DNA from: Bacteroidota bacterium
Lineage (GTDB): Bacteria > Bacteroidota > Bacteroidia > Chitinophagales > Chitinophagaceae
DNA: 64,000 bases
Assembly: GCA_023424015.1 (NCBI GenBank)
Contig: JAFAEM010000001.1
Coordinates: 34,276 to 98,275, forward strand
Direction: 5' to 3'
Under the pieces are notes generated by a model. It was given only the letters and a program-made list of their open reading frames with translations, made no database searches and was not told the DNA's origin. Of this stretch, positions 1 through 9,396 are shown piece by piece (the stretch's first letter is position 1; every line of letters starts with the position of its first letter). Both the position numbers and the translations under genes were made by a program.

Positions 1-938
1 GCTGAACCATCGACAAAAGCTTTAGCTGCCGGATCATTAAGAATGGTTAATGGATAATCAGGCCGGTCGCAGTTATGATCATAAACTATAATCTTAGTTG
101 CAATTCCTGACGCCTGGAAAGCTGGCCCCAAACTGTTTTTTATAAAATCCCTTTGTTGCTCCGCAGTCATCAACAGGCTTGGATTATTACCGGGATGCAA
201 AGGTTCGTTTTGTGGTGTAATAGCGTCAATAGTTATGCCTTCATCCTTCATTTGCTGGATATACTTCACAAAATACTGGGCATACACATCGTAATACTGT
301 GGTAAAAGACTTCCGCCAACCGAGCTGCCGTTATCCTTCATCCATACTGGTGGCGTCCAGGGACTGCCTAATATTTTAATACCAGGATTAATCGCAAGAA
401 TTTCCTTTAACAAAGGAATTAACCCGCTGCCACCAGCCCGCTCGGCATCAAGGCTAAAATTGGAAAGCGTGGGATCGGTTTGACCGGCAGGCATATCATT
501 GTACGTATACACCGAAGCGCTAAGGTCAGAAGCTCCCATACTGACCCGCAGGTAACTTATTCCAATTGAAGTAGGGGAATTGCCGAATAACTCCTGCAGC
601 AGTGCGGCTTTTGTCGTAGAAGGCAAGCCATTAATGAGCGTAGCACTTCCGCTCGTTAACGTGTATCCAAATCCATCAATAGTCTGAAAACGCTGAGTGG
701 TGTCTACCGTTATATAAGGATTTGAATTGGCAGTAGTGCCAAATCCCAATACTACAGATTGCTTTGCAAGCAGGACAGATTGATCGCCCTTTGACAGCCA
801 GAAATCCACTTCATTCACGGCCGGCGGTGGCGGCGGTGGCGGTGGCGGTGGCGTCTCTGCCTCCGCTTTTTCTTTAGAACACCCTCCCCGAAGATTCAGG
901 ATAGCCAGCAGTACTATTATAAAAATTTTTAGTTGCAT
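1..938 (-). CDS. GH30-family glycoside hydrolase lipoprotein, 3' end outside window
   Basis: The frame starts at ATG 938 and is open to the left edge, so about 312 residues are visible and the C-terminal part is missing. The N-terminus is a lipoprotein signal ending in GGC at about residue 20, followed by a nine-proline linker. The rest matches the GH30 (beta-1,6-glucanase / glucosylceramidase clan) barrel: QTIDGFGYTLTSGSA near residue 83, SYLRVSMGASDLS, GSPWTPPVWMK, and ITPQNEP, which carries the predicted acid/base Glu. The nucleophile Glu lies outside the window. It is the most distal visible gene of the PUL, 15 bp after the esterase gene. The protein is probably anchored at the outer membrane. 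GH30 covers beta-1,6-glucanase, glucosidase, xylosidase and other activities, so the substrate cannot be fixed from this fragment. Confidence 0.88.
   Translation of the reverse strand, partial: MQLKIFIIVLLAILNLRGGCSKEKAEAETPPPPPPPPPPAVNEVDFWLSKGDQSVLLAKQSVVLGFGTTANSNPYITVDTTQRFQTIDGFGYTLTSGSATLINGLPSTTKAALLQELFGNSPTSIGISYLRVSMGASDLSASVYTYNDMPAGQTDPTLSNFSLDAERAGGSGLIPLLKEILAINPGIKILGSPWTPPVWMKDNGSSVGGSLLPQYYDVYAQYFVKYIQQMKDEGITIDAITPQNEPLHPGNNPSLLMTAEQQRDFIKNSLGPAFQASGIATKIIVYDHNCDRPDYPLTILNDPAAKAFVDGS
823..853. repeat. GGCGGT-type microsatellite encoding a proline linker
   Basis: A run of GGC/GGT trinucleotides on the plus strand encodes nine consecutive prolines just behind the lipid-anchored cysteine of the GH30 protein. 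The period is a multiple of three, so length changes would alter the linker without shifting the frame. Confidence 0.7.
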
Positions 939-953
939 AGAGCGGTATTTTAT

Positions 954-1733
954 TTATCGACGATGAGAAAACAACCAGTTTAAAAAATCAGGTTCGCTAA
1001 ATGCCGGGTCCCAGCTATTATGACCCGCATCAGGATAGACAGTAAATTTTACCCGGGCTTTCACTTTTTCCAGCGCTTTGACCATTTCCTCCGAATACTT
1101 TATTGGTACCGTAAAATCCTTTGCTCCATGGAATACCCACCAGCTGGTCGACCTCAGTTGCTCGGCGGTAGATGGAGCACCACCACCACAAATTGGAATA
1201 GCGGCAGCAAATAAGCCAGGGTTGCGACGTACGATTTCGAATGTACCCATCCCGCCCATCGACAACCCCATCACATAAACCTGCATTTTTTCAACCGGAT
1301 ACTTTTGGATCAAATGATGGAGCAACTCCTGAGCCATTCTCATGGCAGGCGTTGGCTCTGCATCGGCACTGAAAATAAATTGCCGCTTTCCAGCAGAATC
1401 ATTCCTGAAACTCACATTACTCCAAAAGCTATTCGTGGGGCATTGAGGGAAGACCACGATGGCAGGATGTTTTGTCCGTGCCCCATCACTCAAAAATAAT
1501 TTGGAGCCATGAATCAATTGCTTCTCATTAACATTGCCGCGCTCCCCTGCTCCATGCAGGAATAATACAAGCGGGTATTTTTTTGACGCATCATAGTTGG
1601 CTGGTAGTAGCAATCTGTAAGGAAGGGTATCCTTGCCATTAATATGGTAATGTTTTTCATACAGGCTTAGATCCTGCGCGAAACCCGCATTGCATATTAA
1701 CAAGACTACGACAATAACAATCAATCTTTTCAT
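954..1733 (-). CDS. Secreted alpha/beta-hydrolase esterase (PHB depolymerase / CE1-like)
   Basis: A 259-residue protein with a Sec signal peptide (about residues 1-19, ending AGFAQ). The fold markers are LVLFLHGAGERG (oxyanion region), the nucleophile elbow GLSMGG near residue 157, VFHGAKDFTVP (acid) and DAGHNSW (catalytic His). This is the putative-esterase group related to feruloyl and acetyl-xylan esterases and to polyhydroxybutyrate depolymerase. In a PUL it would remove ester groups from the glycan in the periplasm. It lies 12 bp after the sulfatase gene and 15 bp before the GH30 gene, so the three are very likely co-transcribed. The esterified substrate is not known. Confidence 0.85.
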   Translation of the reverse strand: MKRLIVIVVVLLICNAGFAQDLSLYEKHYHINGKDTLPYRLLLPANYDASKKYPLVLFLHGAGERGNVNEKQLIHGSKLFLSDGARTKHPAIVVFPQCPTNSFWSNVSFRNDSAGKRQFIFSADAEPTPAMRMAQELLHHLIQKYPVEKMQVYVMGLSMGGMGTFEIVRRNPGLFAAAIPICGGGAPSTAEQLRSTSWWVFHGAKDFTVPIKYSEEMVKALEKVKARVKFTVYPDAGHNSWDPAFSEPDFLNWLFSHRR

Positions 1734-1745
1734 ATTATACTCGTT

Positions 1746-3254
1746 TTAGTAGGTATTTCTGTATAGGTTGTCAAAACGACGGCCGGCTGCTTTTTTAAGA
1801 GGGATCTGCAATCCCCCTGTTTTTTCAAGCCAGTTAAAAAGCTCAGTTCTCAACTGAATGCCTGTCTGTTGATAACTCGTGTCCCGAATAAGATTATTCA
1901 TCTCATATGGATCAGCCTGCAGGTCATATAACTCATTGATGTCCCAAACTCCGTTATAATAAATATACTTAAAGCGCGCGCTCCGGATCGCAAACGTCGT
2001 GGGTGTTTGCGGGAATGCGGCCTCCCAGTAGTATTCATAAAACACTTTGTTCCTTTGCCAGGCTGCAGTATCACCCTTCAATACATTCGCAAAAGAATAA
2101 CCCTGCATATTCAAAGGCGTCTTTATTCCGGCAAGTTCCAGGAAAGTTGGAGCCAGGTCTACGTTCATAATATTTTGGTTGATGACAGAATTGGGTTTTA
2201 CCATTCCCGGCGCCCAGACCAATAAAGGAACCCGCATCGACTCTTCATAAGCATGCCGCTTGTCTATCAAGCCGTGTTCACCAAATGAAAACCCATTATC
2301 GCCCATATAAACAACCATCGTGTTATCCTGTAAACCTTGCGCACTGACCCAGTCAATAACTTTTTGGATGCTTTCATCAACAGCCTGCAATGTTTCCAGG
2401 TAACGACGATAAAAATCATCAAAAGGTATCTGACCATGATACATGTGATCCACCCCGTGCCAGCTGTAGCGCTGCTCACGCACCCACCTGGGTATGTCCC
2501 GGTAATTGACTTTTGTCTGCGGCGAAGTGACAACTCCAAAGGTTTTGCTACTATCTGTAGCTGTCAGGTACATCGAAGGAGGGCAGATGATTGGAATATC
2601 GGCATATTTCCCTTCGTGTCTTTTTGCGGGATAAAATTCTGCATGTACGCCTTTATGTGACAGGTATAAAAAGAATGGCTTGTTTTTATTCCGCCCTTCC
2701 ATCCATTGGATAGCCTGCCCGGTTAAAGCATCGGTTACATAGGTCCCCGCCGGTTGTCTGACTCTCTTGCCATTTATATTGAATTCAGGATCATAGTACA
2801 CGCCCTGTCCCCGAAAACTCACCCAATGATCAAATCCGGGCTGTGGCATATCATCTGTATTACCCATATGCCATTTGCCCAGGAAAGCTGTCTGGTAGCC
2901 GCTTTGCTGCATATACTTTGGAAAAAATACAAGGCCCTTGGGCAAAGGAGCTTCGTTGTCAACAACCGTATGTGTATGTGCATACTGGCCTGTTAGTATC
3001 GATGCCCGGCTGGGCGAACAGAGTGCGGTTGAAACAAAGGCATTCTTCAAATGAGCACCTTCTTTGGCCATTCTGTCCATCCCGGGGGTTTGCAGACCTT
3101 TTATCTTATTCATAAAACCCATCGCATCATACCGGTGATCATCGGCAAGGATAAAAATGATATTCATCGGTTTGGCTTTGCCCTTCTGTGAAAACAATAC
3201 GGTATTCATCAAAAGACAACCGATCAATAAGAAACAAATTCTTTGCATTGCCAT
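1746..3254 (-). CDS. S1-family sulfatase, secreted
   Basis: A 502-residue type I sulfatase with a signal peptide. The metal-binding DDH is at residues 38-40. CSPSR at 79-83 is the maturation motif whose Cys becomes formylglycine, followed by ASILTG. A second metal site is visible in YMGDNGFSFGEHG, and LGKWHMG is the usual substrate-site motif. The C-terminal ELYDLQADPYEMNNL is typical of the N-acetylglucosamine-6-sulfatase / arylsulfatase A-like branch. It would remove sulfate esters from the PUL glycan in the periplasm. No formylglycine-generating enzyme or anSME maturase is in the window, so activation must come from elsewhere. A start at Met3 (3248) is also possible. Confidence 0.93.
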   Translation of the reverse strand: MAMQRICFLLIGCLLMNTVLFSQKGKAKPMNIIFILADDHRYDAMGFMNKIKGLQTPGMDRMAKEGAHLKNAFVSTALCSPSRASILTGQYAHTHTVVDNEAPLPKGLVFFPKYMQQSGYQTAFLGKWHMGNTDDMPQPGFDHWVSFRGQGVYYDPEFNINGKRVRQPAGTYVTDALTGQAIQWMEGRNKNKPFFLYLSHKGVHAEFYPAKRHEGKYADIPIICPPSMYLTATDSSKTFGVVTSPQTKVNYRDIPRWVREQRYSWHGVDHMYHGQIPFDDFYRRYLETLQAVDESIQKVIDWVSAQGLQDNTMVVYMGDNGFSFGEHGLIDKRHAYEESMRVPLLVWAPGMVKPNSVINQNIMNVDLAPTFLELAGIKTPLNMQGYSFANVLKGDTAAWQRNKVFYEYYWEAAFPQTPTTFAIRSARFKYIYYNGVWDINELYDLQADPYEMNNLIRDTSYQQTGIQLRTELFNWLEKTGGLQIPLKKAAGRRFDNLYRNTY

Positions 3255-3299
3255 ATTCTTTTAATTCCGCGTATCTATGTTACACTACCTTAAATAATC

Positions 3300-4484
3300 T
3301 CACTTCACATCCCTGGTCCTTATCTCAATCGACGCCAACGCAGGTAAACCTGATACCGGTTTATTCAGATAAAAATAACTGACCGCTGAATAGTCATCCA
3401 CACGATAAAAATTGACCCATCCATCCGGGAATGCCGGGTCGGTGATCATGGGTGGATCAGGCATATCCAGTAGTCTTACAAAACCTGCTGGTCCATCGAT
3501 GGTAACAGGTTTTAGCTTTGCGCCGTTTTCAAACAAATACTTAACATCATTTTTGCCCCAGCCTCCTATTTGCTGAAGGGTGACCTTTAAATCCCTGCTG
3601 AAATAAATCGCATCTGGAATATGCCAGCGATAGAAACAATATTGCCTCAAAGAATCACTTGCCACCGTACAACCCTGGTAAAGATTTGTAAATGTGCCGA
3701 GTCCCCAGGCACTGCCGATATAATCTTCAGCCCCTGTACCAGCTATCGTTGGATACGCTGAGTCGCCGTCGAGATACATTTTAACCTCACCCTCACCCCA
3801 CCAGCTTTTACTATACGAAGAGTCAGTATTTAATCCCACCGTCATCCCGAGAAACCTTCCCTTCCCTTTGATTTTTGGCAAAACAAGAAAATCTTCTCCT
3901 AAATTTCCGCCTGACTGGCGCGACCAGTAAGCATGGAAATAGAGTGCGTCAGGTGAGATTTTATTTAGCACATAATCTATGTCATAGAATAATTTCACGT
4001 CTTCCTTTCCTTCGTTGATCAACAACACCTTTGCTGCTGTGCGAAACGGCATGGGGATATAACTATTAAAGGACCGACCCTCTCCACTTGAGAATAGTGC
4101 GGACTGAAAAGCGACCTGTTTACCGACATTATACCCGAAAAAATCACCCATAGGCACATCAACAGCGGGTTGCGCCGAATTATCCCAAAAAAACTGAAAC
4201 CGAAGACTCCTGAGTTTTACAGGATTTTGATCAATCGTCATCCAGATACGCTGGATTGTACCCTGTCCTTTTATATCCAAAAGTGACTTTGCTGCGCCAG
4301 GCTTTATTACTTCAAACGCATTTCCCTTAGCGGTTCTATTTGTTTTACCACCCTGGCCTTTCACCCCGTTTGGATTTTCAAAACTACTCAGCCGGCTCTC
4401 TGTAGATTTAGGCATTTCATACAGTGATTGAGCGCCCGAAATACAGGCAACTCCCAAAACCAAAGCAAGCAATAAATATTTCAT
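3300..4484 (-). CDS. GH172-type (DUF2961) glycoside hydrolase
   Basis: A 394-residue protein with a Sec signal (cleavage near CISGAQ). It matches the DUF2961 family, now GH172, whose known members act on fructofuranose and arabinofuranose linkages (difructose dianhydride I synthase, D-arabinofuranosidases). Family landmarks are IQRIWMTID near residue 80, VPMGDFFGYN near 110, GEGEVKMYLDGD, the conserved GTGAEDYIGSAWG near 248, and YRWHIPDAIYF. The length is normal for a single GH172 domain. It follows the GH3 gene by 10 bp and precedes the sulfatase gene by 45 bp. It suggests the glycan carries furanose decorations or has a second sugar component. The substrate remains unassigned. Confidence 0.85.
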   Translation of the reverse strand: MKYLLLALVLGVACISGAQSLYEMPKSTESRLSSFENPNGVKGQGGKTNRTAKGNAFEVIKPGAAKSLLDIKGQGTIQRIWMTIDQNPVKLRSLRFQFFWDNSAQPAVDVPMGDFFGYNVGKQVAFQSALFSSGEGRSFNSYIPMPFRTAAKVLLINEGKEDVKLFYDIDYVLNKISPDALYFHAYWSRQSGGNLGEDFLVLPKIKGKGRFLGMTVGLNTDSSYSKSWWGEGEVKMYLDGDSAYPTIAGTGAEDYIGSAWGLGTFTNLYQGCTVASDSLRQYCFYRWHIPDAIYFSRDLKVTLQQIGGWGKNDVKYLFENGAKLKPVTIDGPAGFVRLLDMPDPPMITDPAFPDGWVNFYRVDDYSAVSYFYLNKPVSGLPALASIEIRTRDVK

Positions 4485-4494
4485 ATGCAGATCG

Positions 4495-6789
4495 TCAGAG
4501 TAATTTAAAACCCGCTTCTTTTACATCCCGGCTATTGCCACCGATAAATAACTTGAATTCGCCGGGTTCTGCCACATATTTCAGGTCATAGTTGTAATAC
4601 TTCAGATCATTCACTGTGATATCAAACGAGACCGATTTCGTTTCCCCGGCTTTTAATGCAAGTTTTTTAAACCCTTTGAGTTCTTTCACGGGTCGCGTAC
4701 TGGTGCCAACCAGATCACGAATGTAAAGTTGTACAACCTCCTTACCATCTCTATCTCCGGTATTTGTAACAGAAACAGTTGCAGTTATTTTTTGTCCCGG
4801 CTTCATCGTTGCGCTGCTTAACTTAATATCACTATAAGAAAAATTTGTATAACTAAGTCCGAACCCAAACGGATAAAGCGGATCATTGGAAACATCGAGG
4901 TAATTTGAACGGAATTTCTGAAACCATTTTCCTTCAGGCAAAGGACGACCGGTGTTTTTATGATTGTAGAATAAAGGTATCTGTCCTACATTTTGCGGAA
5001 AGGTTGCACTTAATTTGCCGGAAGGGTTTACATCGCCAAATAATACATCCGCTACAGCATAGCCCGCCTCTGAACCACCAAACCACACATTTAATATAGC
5101 AGGTACATTTTTTTGTTCCCAGGTTAGGGCCAACGGCCTGCCTGTAAATAGAACCAGTGCAACTGGCTTACCTGTTTTTAGGAGGGCCTGTAATAATTTC
5201 TTCTGTATCCCGGGGATCTCGATATTGGTTCTACTACTCGCTTCACCACTCATCTCAGCGGCTTCGCCCAATACGGCAACGATCACGTCTGCCTGGTTGG
5301 CAACGTTCAATGCTTCCTGTAATATTTCCTCTTCCGGCCGGTTGTCTCTTCGTAAAGTTTTACCGAACATAGTGGAGTTAGCCTCCAACACACTATCCTC
5401 ATCAAGGTTTGATCCTTTTGCATAGAGGATCTTCGCATTATTGCCAGCAAGTTCCGTAATACCTTTTATTACCGAAACAGCCTTTGAATGAATTGCCGCC
5501 ACACTCCAGGTGCCGGTCATATTCTCGGTTGCATCAGCCAGCGGCCCAATCAGGGCAATGGTTCCAGACTTCTTTAAAGGCAACACATTCCCTTCATTCT
5601 TCAACAAAACAAAACTTTCCGCCGCTATCGATCTTGCTTCCTTACGGTGGGCATCATTGAAAACTTCAGTCTTTGCCCTGTTCTCGTCACAATACCGGTA
5701 GGGGTCATCAAATAAACCAAGCTTGTATTTCGCCTCAAGTATTTTCCTGCATGCGGCATCGATCTGGGCCACGGCTACTTTACCTTCTTTTATAGATTTT
5801 TCAATAGTTGTCAAAATTCCTTCCCCTACCATGTCCATGTCAATACCCGCATTCAGTGCCCTGGCTGATACGGTTGGCAAATCCCCAATACCGTGATCAA
5901 CCATTTCATTGATACCTGTGTAATCAGTTACTACAAATCCTTTAAACCCCCATTGTTTTCTTAACAGGTCGGTCAGCAACCACTTATTGGCTGTAGCAGG
6001 AACACCATCAATTTCGTTGAAGGAAGCCATAACTGAACCCACACCGGCGTCCACGGCGGCTTTATATGGGGGTAAATATTCATTATACATCCGCTGCCGG
6101 CTCATATCTGTTGTGTTGTAGTCGCGCCCTGCTTCCGATGCGCCATACAAGGCAAAATGCTTTACACATGACATGATCGTATTGTTCCTTGCAAGATCAT
6201 CTCCCTGGTACCCCTTTACCATTGCCTTTGCGATCTCTGAACCGAGATAAGCGTCTTCACCATTTCCTTCAGAAACACGACCCCAACGTGGGTCGCGTGA
6301 GACATCCACCATCGGCGAAAATGTCCAGTTGATGCCGTCCGCACTCGCTTCCTGCGCCGCAATCCTCGCACTTCGCTCTACCAGTTCCATATCCCAGATG
6401 CAGCTCATACCCAGCGGGATTGGAAATACTGTTTCGTAACCATGGATCACGTCCATACCAAACAGCAGCGGAATTTTTAGCCGGCTTTTCTCCACCGCCA
6501 GCTTTTGTACTTCCCTGATCTTTGCGACCGACTTTATATTGAACAATCCGCCGACCTTTCCCTGCTCGATCTTTTTGGCAATATCAGAACTATTGGCCTG
6601 GCCTGTCGTGATATCGCCAGCAGCGGGCAGGTTGAGCTGACCGATCTTTTCCTGCAGCGTCATTTTCCTCATCAATCCGTCAATGAATGACTTCATTTTG
6701 GCCTGGCGGGCATCCTGGGCTTGAAGGTTAATGGTTGTAATGAGGACCAAGCCCAATAACAACTTGTGGGAGAATTTCATGTTCAACAT
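4495..6789 (-). CDS. bglX: GH3 beta-glucosidase, periplasmic
   Basis: A 764-residue BglX-type enzyme. It has a signal peptide ending near NLQAQ, an N-terminal (beta/alpha)8 domain (about 30-360), an alpha/beta sandwich (about 390-610) and a C-terminal fibronectin-III-like domain (about 660-760). The nucleophile is Asp289 in GFVVTDYTG; KHFALYG and the GEAAEMSGEA segment are family signatures. It would release glucose from the oligosaccharides produced by the GH144-like enzymes, as in characterised beta-1,2-glucan loci. The start could be Met1, 3 bp after the SGNH stop codon, or Met4 at 6780, which gives a cleaner signal peptide. bglX is used in the general sense; linkage preference is not shown by sequence. 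Confidence 0.93.
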   Translation of the reverse strand: MLNMKFSHKLLLGLVLITTINLQAQDARQAKMKSFIDGLMRKMTLQEKIGQLNLPAAGDITTGQANSSDIAKKIEQGKVGGLFNIKSVAKIREVQKLAVEKSRLKIPLLFGMDVIHGYETVFPIPLGMSCIWDMELVERSARIAAQEASADGINWTFSPMVDVSRDPRWGRVSEGNGEDAYLGSEIAKAMVKGYQGDDLARNNTIMSCVKHFALYGASEAGRDYNTTDMSRQRMYNEYLPPYKAAVDAGVGSVMASFNEIDGVPATANKWLLTDLLRKQWGFKGFVVTDYTGINEMVDHGIGDLPTVSARALNAGIDMDMVGEGILTTIEKSIKEGKVAVAQIDAACRKILEAKYKLGLFDDPYRYCDENRAKTEVFNDAHRKEARSIAAESFVLLKNEGNVLPLKKSGTIALIGPLADATENMTGTWSVAAIHSKAVSVIKGITELAGNNAKILYAKGSNLDEDSVLEANSTMFGKTLRRDNRPEEEILQEALNVANQADVIVAVLGEAAEMSGEASSRTNIEIPGIQKKLLQALLKTGKPVALVLFTGRPLALTWEQKNVPAILNVWFGGSEAGYAVADVLFGDVNPSGKLSATFPQNVGQIPLFYNHKNTGRPLPEGKWFQKFRSNYLDVSNDPLYPFGFGLSYTNFSYSDIKLSSATMKPGQKITATVSVTNTGDRDGKEVVQLYIRDLVGTSTRPVKELKGFKKLALKAGETKSVSFDITVNDLKYYNYDLKYVAEPGEFKLFIGGNSRDVKEAGFKLL

Positions 6790-6792
6790 TTT

Positions 6793-7455
6793 TTATTTCA
6801 TTAAATGAGGTGCTATCATTCTGCGCCAGATGGTATAACCCTTCTCATTCATGTGCAGATTGTCATCCAGGAAAATATCAGTCCTGGGTTTACCTTCATC
6901 ATCAATCATCTCTTTATAAACATCTATATACCCTGTACGCTTTTTCGATGCTAAAAACTTTTTTATAAGTTCATTTCCCCGTCTCATCTTCGGCAATAAC
7001 ATCTGCCGGCTGGGACTTGGCTTCATAGAAACATAAGTTACCTGCACCTTCGGAAACTTTTTCCTGATTTGCTGAAATAACTCCTTAAATCGGTAGGCGA
7101 CATCCTCACCCGTTGTCGTATCGGACGCAGCAATGTCATTCTCGCCACAATAAATGACGATCTGTTTGGGATGATAGGGATACACGATATCTCGTATATA
7201 CCGCAACTGGTCCAGGAGCGTTGAACCTCCAAACCCGCGATTGATAATTGTATGACCCGGGAAATCCTGCTGTACATCTTTCCACATGGTAAAAGACGAA
7301 CTGCCGATAAAGAGAATTGCATTCCTGGGTGGAGCTACTGCGGAATCACGCTTCTTAAATAACTGAATATCGTTCCAGAAAGCAGGCTTTACATCCTGCG
7401 CGATCAGGCCACTATAAATCAATGCCGATAACCCTAAAATTAAAAACCTTCTCAT
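6793..7455 (-). CDS. SGNH/GDSL hydrolase, secreted
   Basis: A 220-residue protein with a signal peptide (about residues 1-19) and all four SGNH blocks: block I FIGSSSFTMW (nucleophile Ser), block II NRGFGGS, block III YCGENDIA and block V DDNLHMNEKGY, which contains the Asp and His of the triad. This subfamily includes acetylhydrolases common in Bacteroidota PULs. It is likely a carbohydrate deacetylase or esterase working in the periplasm. The gene ends 3 bp before the GH3 start, so translation of the two is probably coupled. The acyl group removed is unknown. Confidence 0.87.
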   Translation of the reverse strand: MRRFLILGLSALIYSGLIAQDVKPAFWNDIQLFKKRDSAVAPPRNAILFIGSSSFTMWKDVQQDFPGHTIINRGFGGSTLLDQLRYIRDIVYPYHPKQIVIYCGENDIAASDTTTGEDVAYRFKELFQQIRKKFPKVQVTYVSMKPSPSRQMLLPKMRRGNELIKKFLASKKRTGYIDVYKEMIDDEGKPRTDIFLDDNLHMNEKGYTIWRRMIAPHLMK

Positions 7456-7558
7456 GTCATATATATTAAAAAACTGTCAGAATTCTGAATTTAACCTCCC
7501 AGGATTATCTGAACTCATAAATAGCATAGCCAAGTTCTGCGAACAAACTCACAGTTCC

Positions 7559-9343
7559 TCAATTCACCTGCATCACTTTTGTCCTCTCAGACACCCCATT
7601 TTCATTGATGGCTTCTATTGAATAATAGTATGTCTTTTGTGAATCCATCGCTTTCATCCAGTATTCATTATTGGCGTGGACCATGATACTGGTGTATAGC
7701 TTTTCGGGATGCGTTCCATAATAAATATTGTATGCAAACGCATCGTCAGCGGGCTTCCATTTAATAAAAGCGCTTCGCTTATCCTTTTCTGTCCGTAAAA
7801 CAATAAACCCCTCTACCGGCCGGGGCTTTTCGCCATTACCATGCCCGAATACCCGCAATCCACTAATTGCAAATTTTCCCGTCGGCATTTTAATATTTTC
7901 AAGTTTAATAAATCTTGCCTGTACCGGATCTTCAAGTTCAATATAATCATGAGGAACATCTTTTGTATTCCTGCTTTTATCAACAAGTAGTTTCCATTTT
8001 TTTCCGTCAACAGAATAGTGAATCCTGTATTGGTGAGAAAGCCCAATGGTCTTACCCAGGAAAATAGTGTCCATTTCCTTCGGAAAACTAATATCCTGGT
8101 CGGCATAGTTTACCTGTATGGCATTCACAGTAGATACTGTGCCCAGGTCCGATTGGATCCATTCTCCTTTATCACCGGTTTTCGCGCTCCAGTAAGTTTT
8201 TGCCAATTCATCTACCGCGAAATTAGCATGATAGCCACCCAATGTTGAAGACACCTGTACAGGCTTACTGAAATTAAGCAACATCCAACCGGTAAAATAG
8301 GGCGACTTCCCGTCGGCACCATAAGTAGCCCCGTTAAATCTCGCATCAGGAATGTAGTGAGGATAATCACCGAAAGTGGTATTGCAATACATCATATCAT
8401 CACTATCAAAACCGGCTGGCCAGATACCCAGCCTTCTTTCAAACGTATTCTTTACCGAGATCACCGTCGTGGATATATGCCAGTAATTATTAAAATTATC
8501 CTGGAACGTAGCGCCATGCCCTGCACCCCTGACAAATCCACCCAGCTTAAAACTTAAAGGATCTGATTGTGCTTCAAAGGGACCGAGTGGACCATCACCG
8601 ACCAATAGTCCGTCGGCATAGCCACTGAACTCGGTACCAGGCGCACCATATTGTAGATAGTACTTCCCCTTATACTTCGTCATATGAGATCCCTCAATAA
8701 AAGGATCCAGGAAAGTATTATCCATATGTTCACCAAATCGTTGCCATCCAAATCTCCAGGGCTCCAGCACATACATTTCCTTCCGCGTGCCAATGGGTTG
8801 AAATGTCTTTCGGTTCAGTTCGATACCGTACATGGGAAATTTATTGCTGCTACCATTATACATATACAAACGCCCATCTGTGTCGGTAAAAAAAGAAGGA
8901 TCCCAGCCACCAATCTCGAAAGAATCGACCAGCGGTTTCCACTCATTGGCTTTGGGATTTGTGCTCATCCACAAAGTAAACTTGCTGGTATAGGTAGAAC
9001 CAAATACCAGCATGGTATCTCCGACAATTCCAACGCCAGGAGCGCAGAGTTCATCGTATACCCCGGCATTCCACGGACGGAGGAACTTCCTGGAGATGAA
9101 ATTCCAGTTCAACATATCACTACTCCACCAATAACCCCATTGATTAGTGCTGAATAAGTAATAATCCCCTTTATAATTTACGATAACAGGATCGGCTGTT
9201 GCCCGATGCCGGCCCCACTGACTAAAATTGGGAATAGGAGTATAGCCATAGTCAATATTTATAGGATTACAATACGTCTTTTGCTGCGAATAACAACCAA
9301 ATGCGACAAACAGTATTACCAATAATGTCAATAACTTCTTCAT
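7559..9343 (-). CDS. GH43-like five-bladed propeller with discoidin and FnIII domains
   Basis: A 594-residue protein. After a signal peptide, residues 25-340 form a GH43/clan-F propeller: ATADPVIV (general base Asp), GGWDPSFFTDTDG (pKa-modulating Asp) and DPFIEGSHM (acid Glu) are all present. Residues 350-490 resemble an F5/8 type C (discoidin, CBM32-like) domain, ending in ARFIKLENI and ISGLRVFG. Residues 500-590 resemble an FnIII module ending in YSIEAINENG. It would cleave a side-chain sugar, classically arabinofuranose, xylose or galactose, while held on the glycan by the discoidin domain. Gly-Cys occurs in the signal (VAFGCYSQ), so lipidation is possible. The exact GH43 subfamily is not resolved. 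Confidence 0.82.
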   Translation of the reverse strand: MKKLLTLLVILFVAFGCYSQQKTYCNPINIDYGYTPIPNFSQWGRHRATADPVIVNYKGDYYLFSTNQWGYWWSSDMLNWNFISRKFLRPWNAGVYDELCAPGVGIVGDTMLVFGSTYTSKFTLWMSTNPKANEWKPLVDSFEIGGWDPSFFTDTDGRLYMYNGSSNKFPMYGIELNRKTFQPIGTRKEMYVLEPWRFGWQRFGEHMDNTFLDPFIEGSHMTKYKGKYYLQYGAPGTEFSGYADGLLVGDGPLGPFEAQSDPLSFKLGGFVRGAGHGATFQDNFNNYWHISTTVISVKNTFERRLGIWPAGFDSDDMMYCNTTFGDYPHYIPDARFNGATYGADGKSPYFTGWMLLNFSKPVQVSSTLGGYHANFAVDELAKTYWSAKTGDKGEWIQSDLGTVSTVNAIQVNYADQDISFPKEMDTIFLGKTIGLSHQYRIHYSVDGKKWKLLVDKSRNTKDVPHDYIELEDPVQARFIKLENIKMPTGKFAISGLRVFGHGNGEKPRPVEGFIVLRTEKDKRSAFIKWKPADDAFAYNIYYGTHPEKLYTSIMVHANNEYWMKAMDSQKTYYYSIEAINENGVSERTKVMQVN

Positions 9344-9396
9344 CTAATTTTTGATTTTGAAATACCCAAATGCTGCATCATCTGGCCCTGCCGGTT

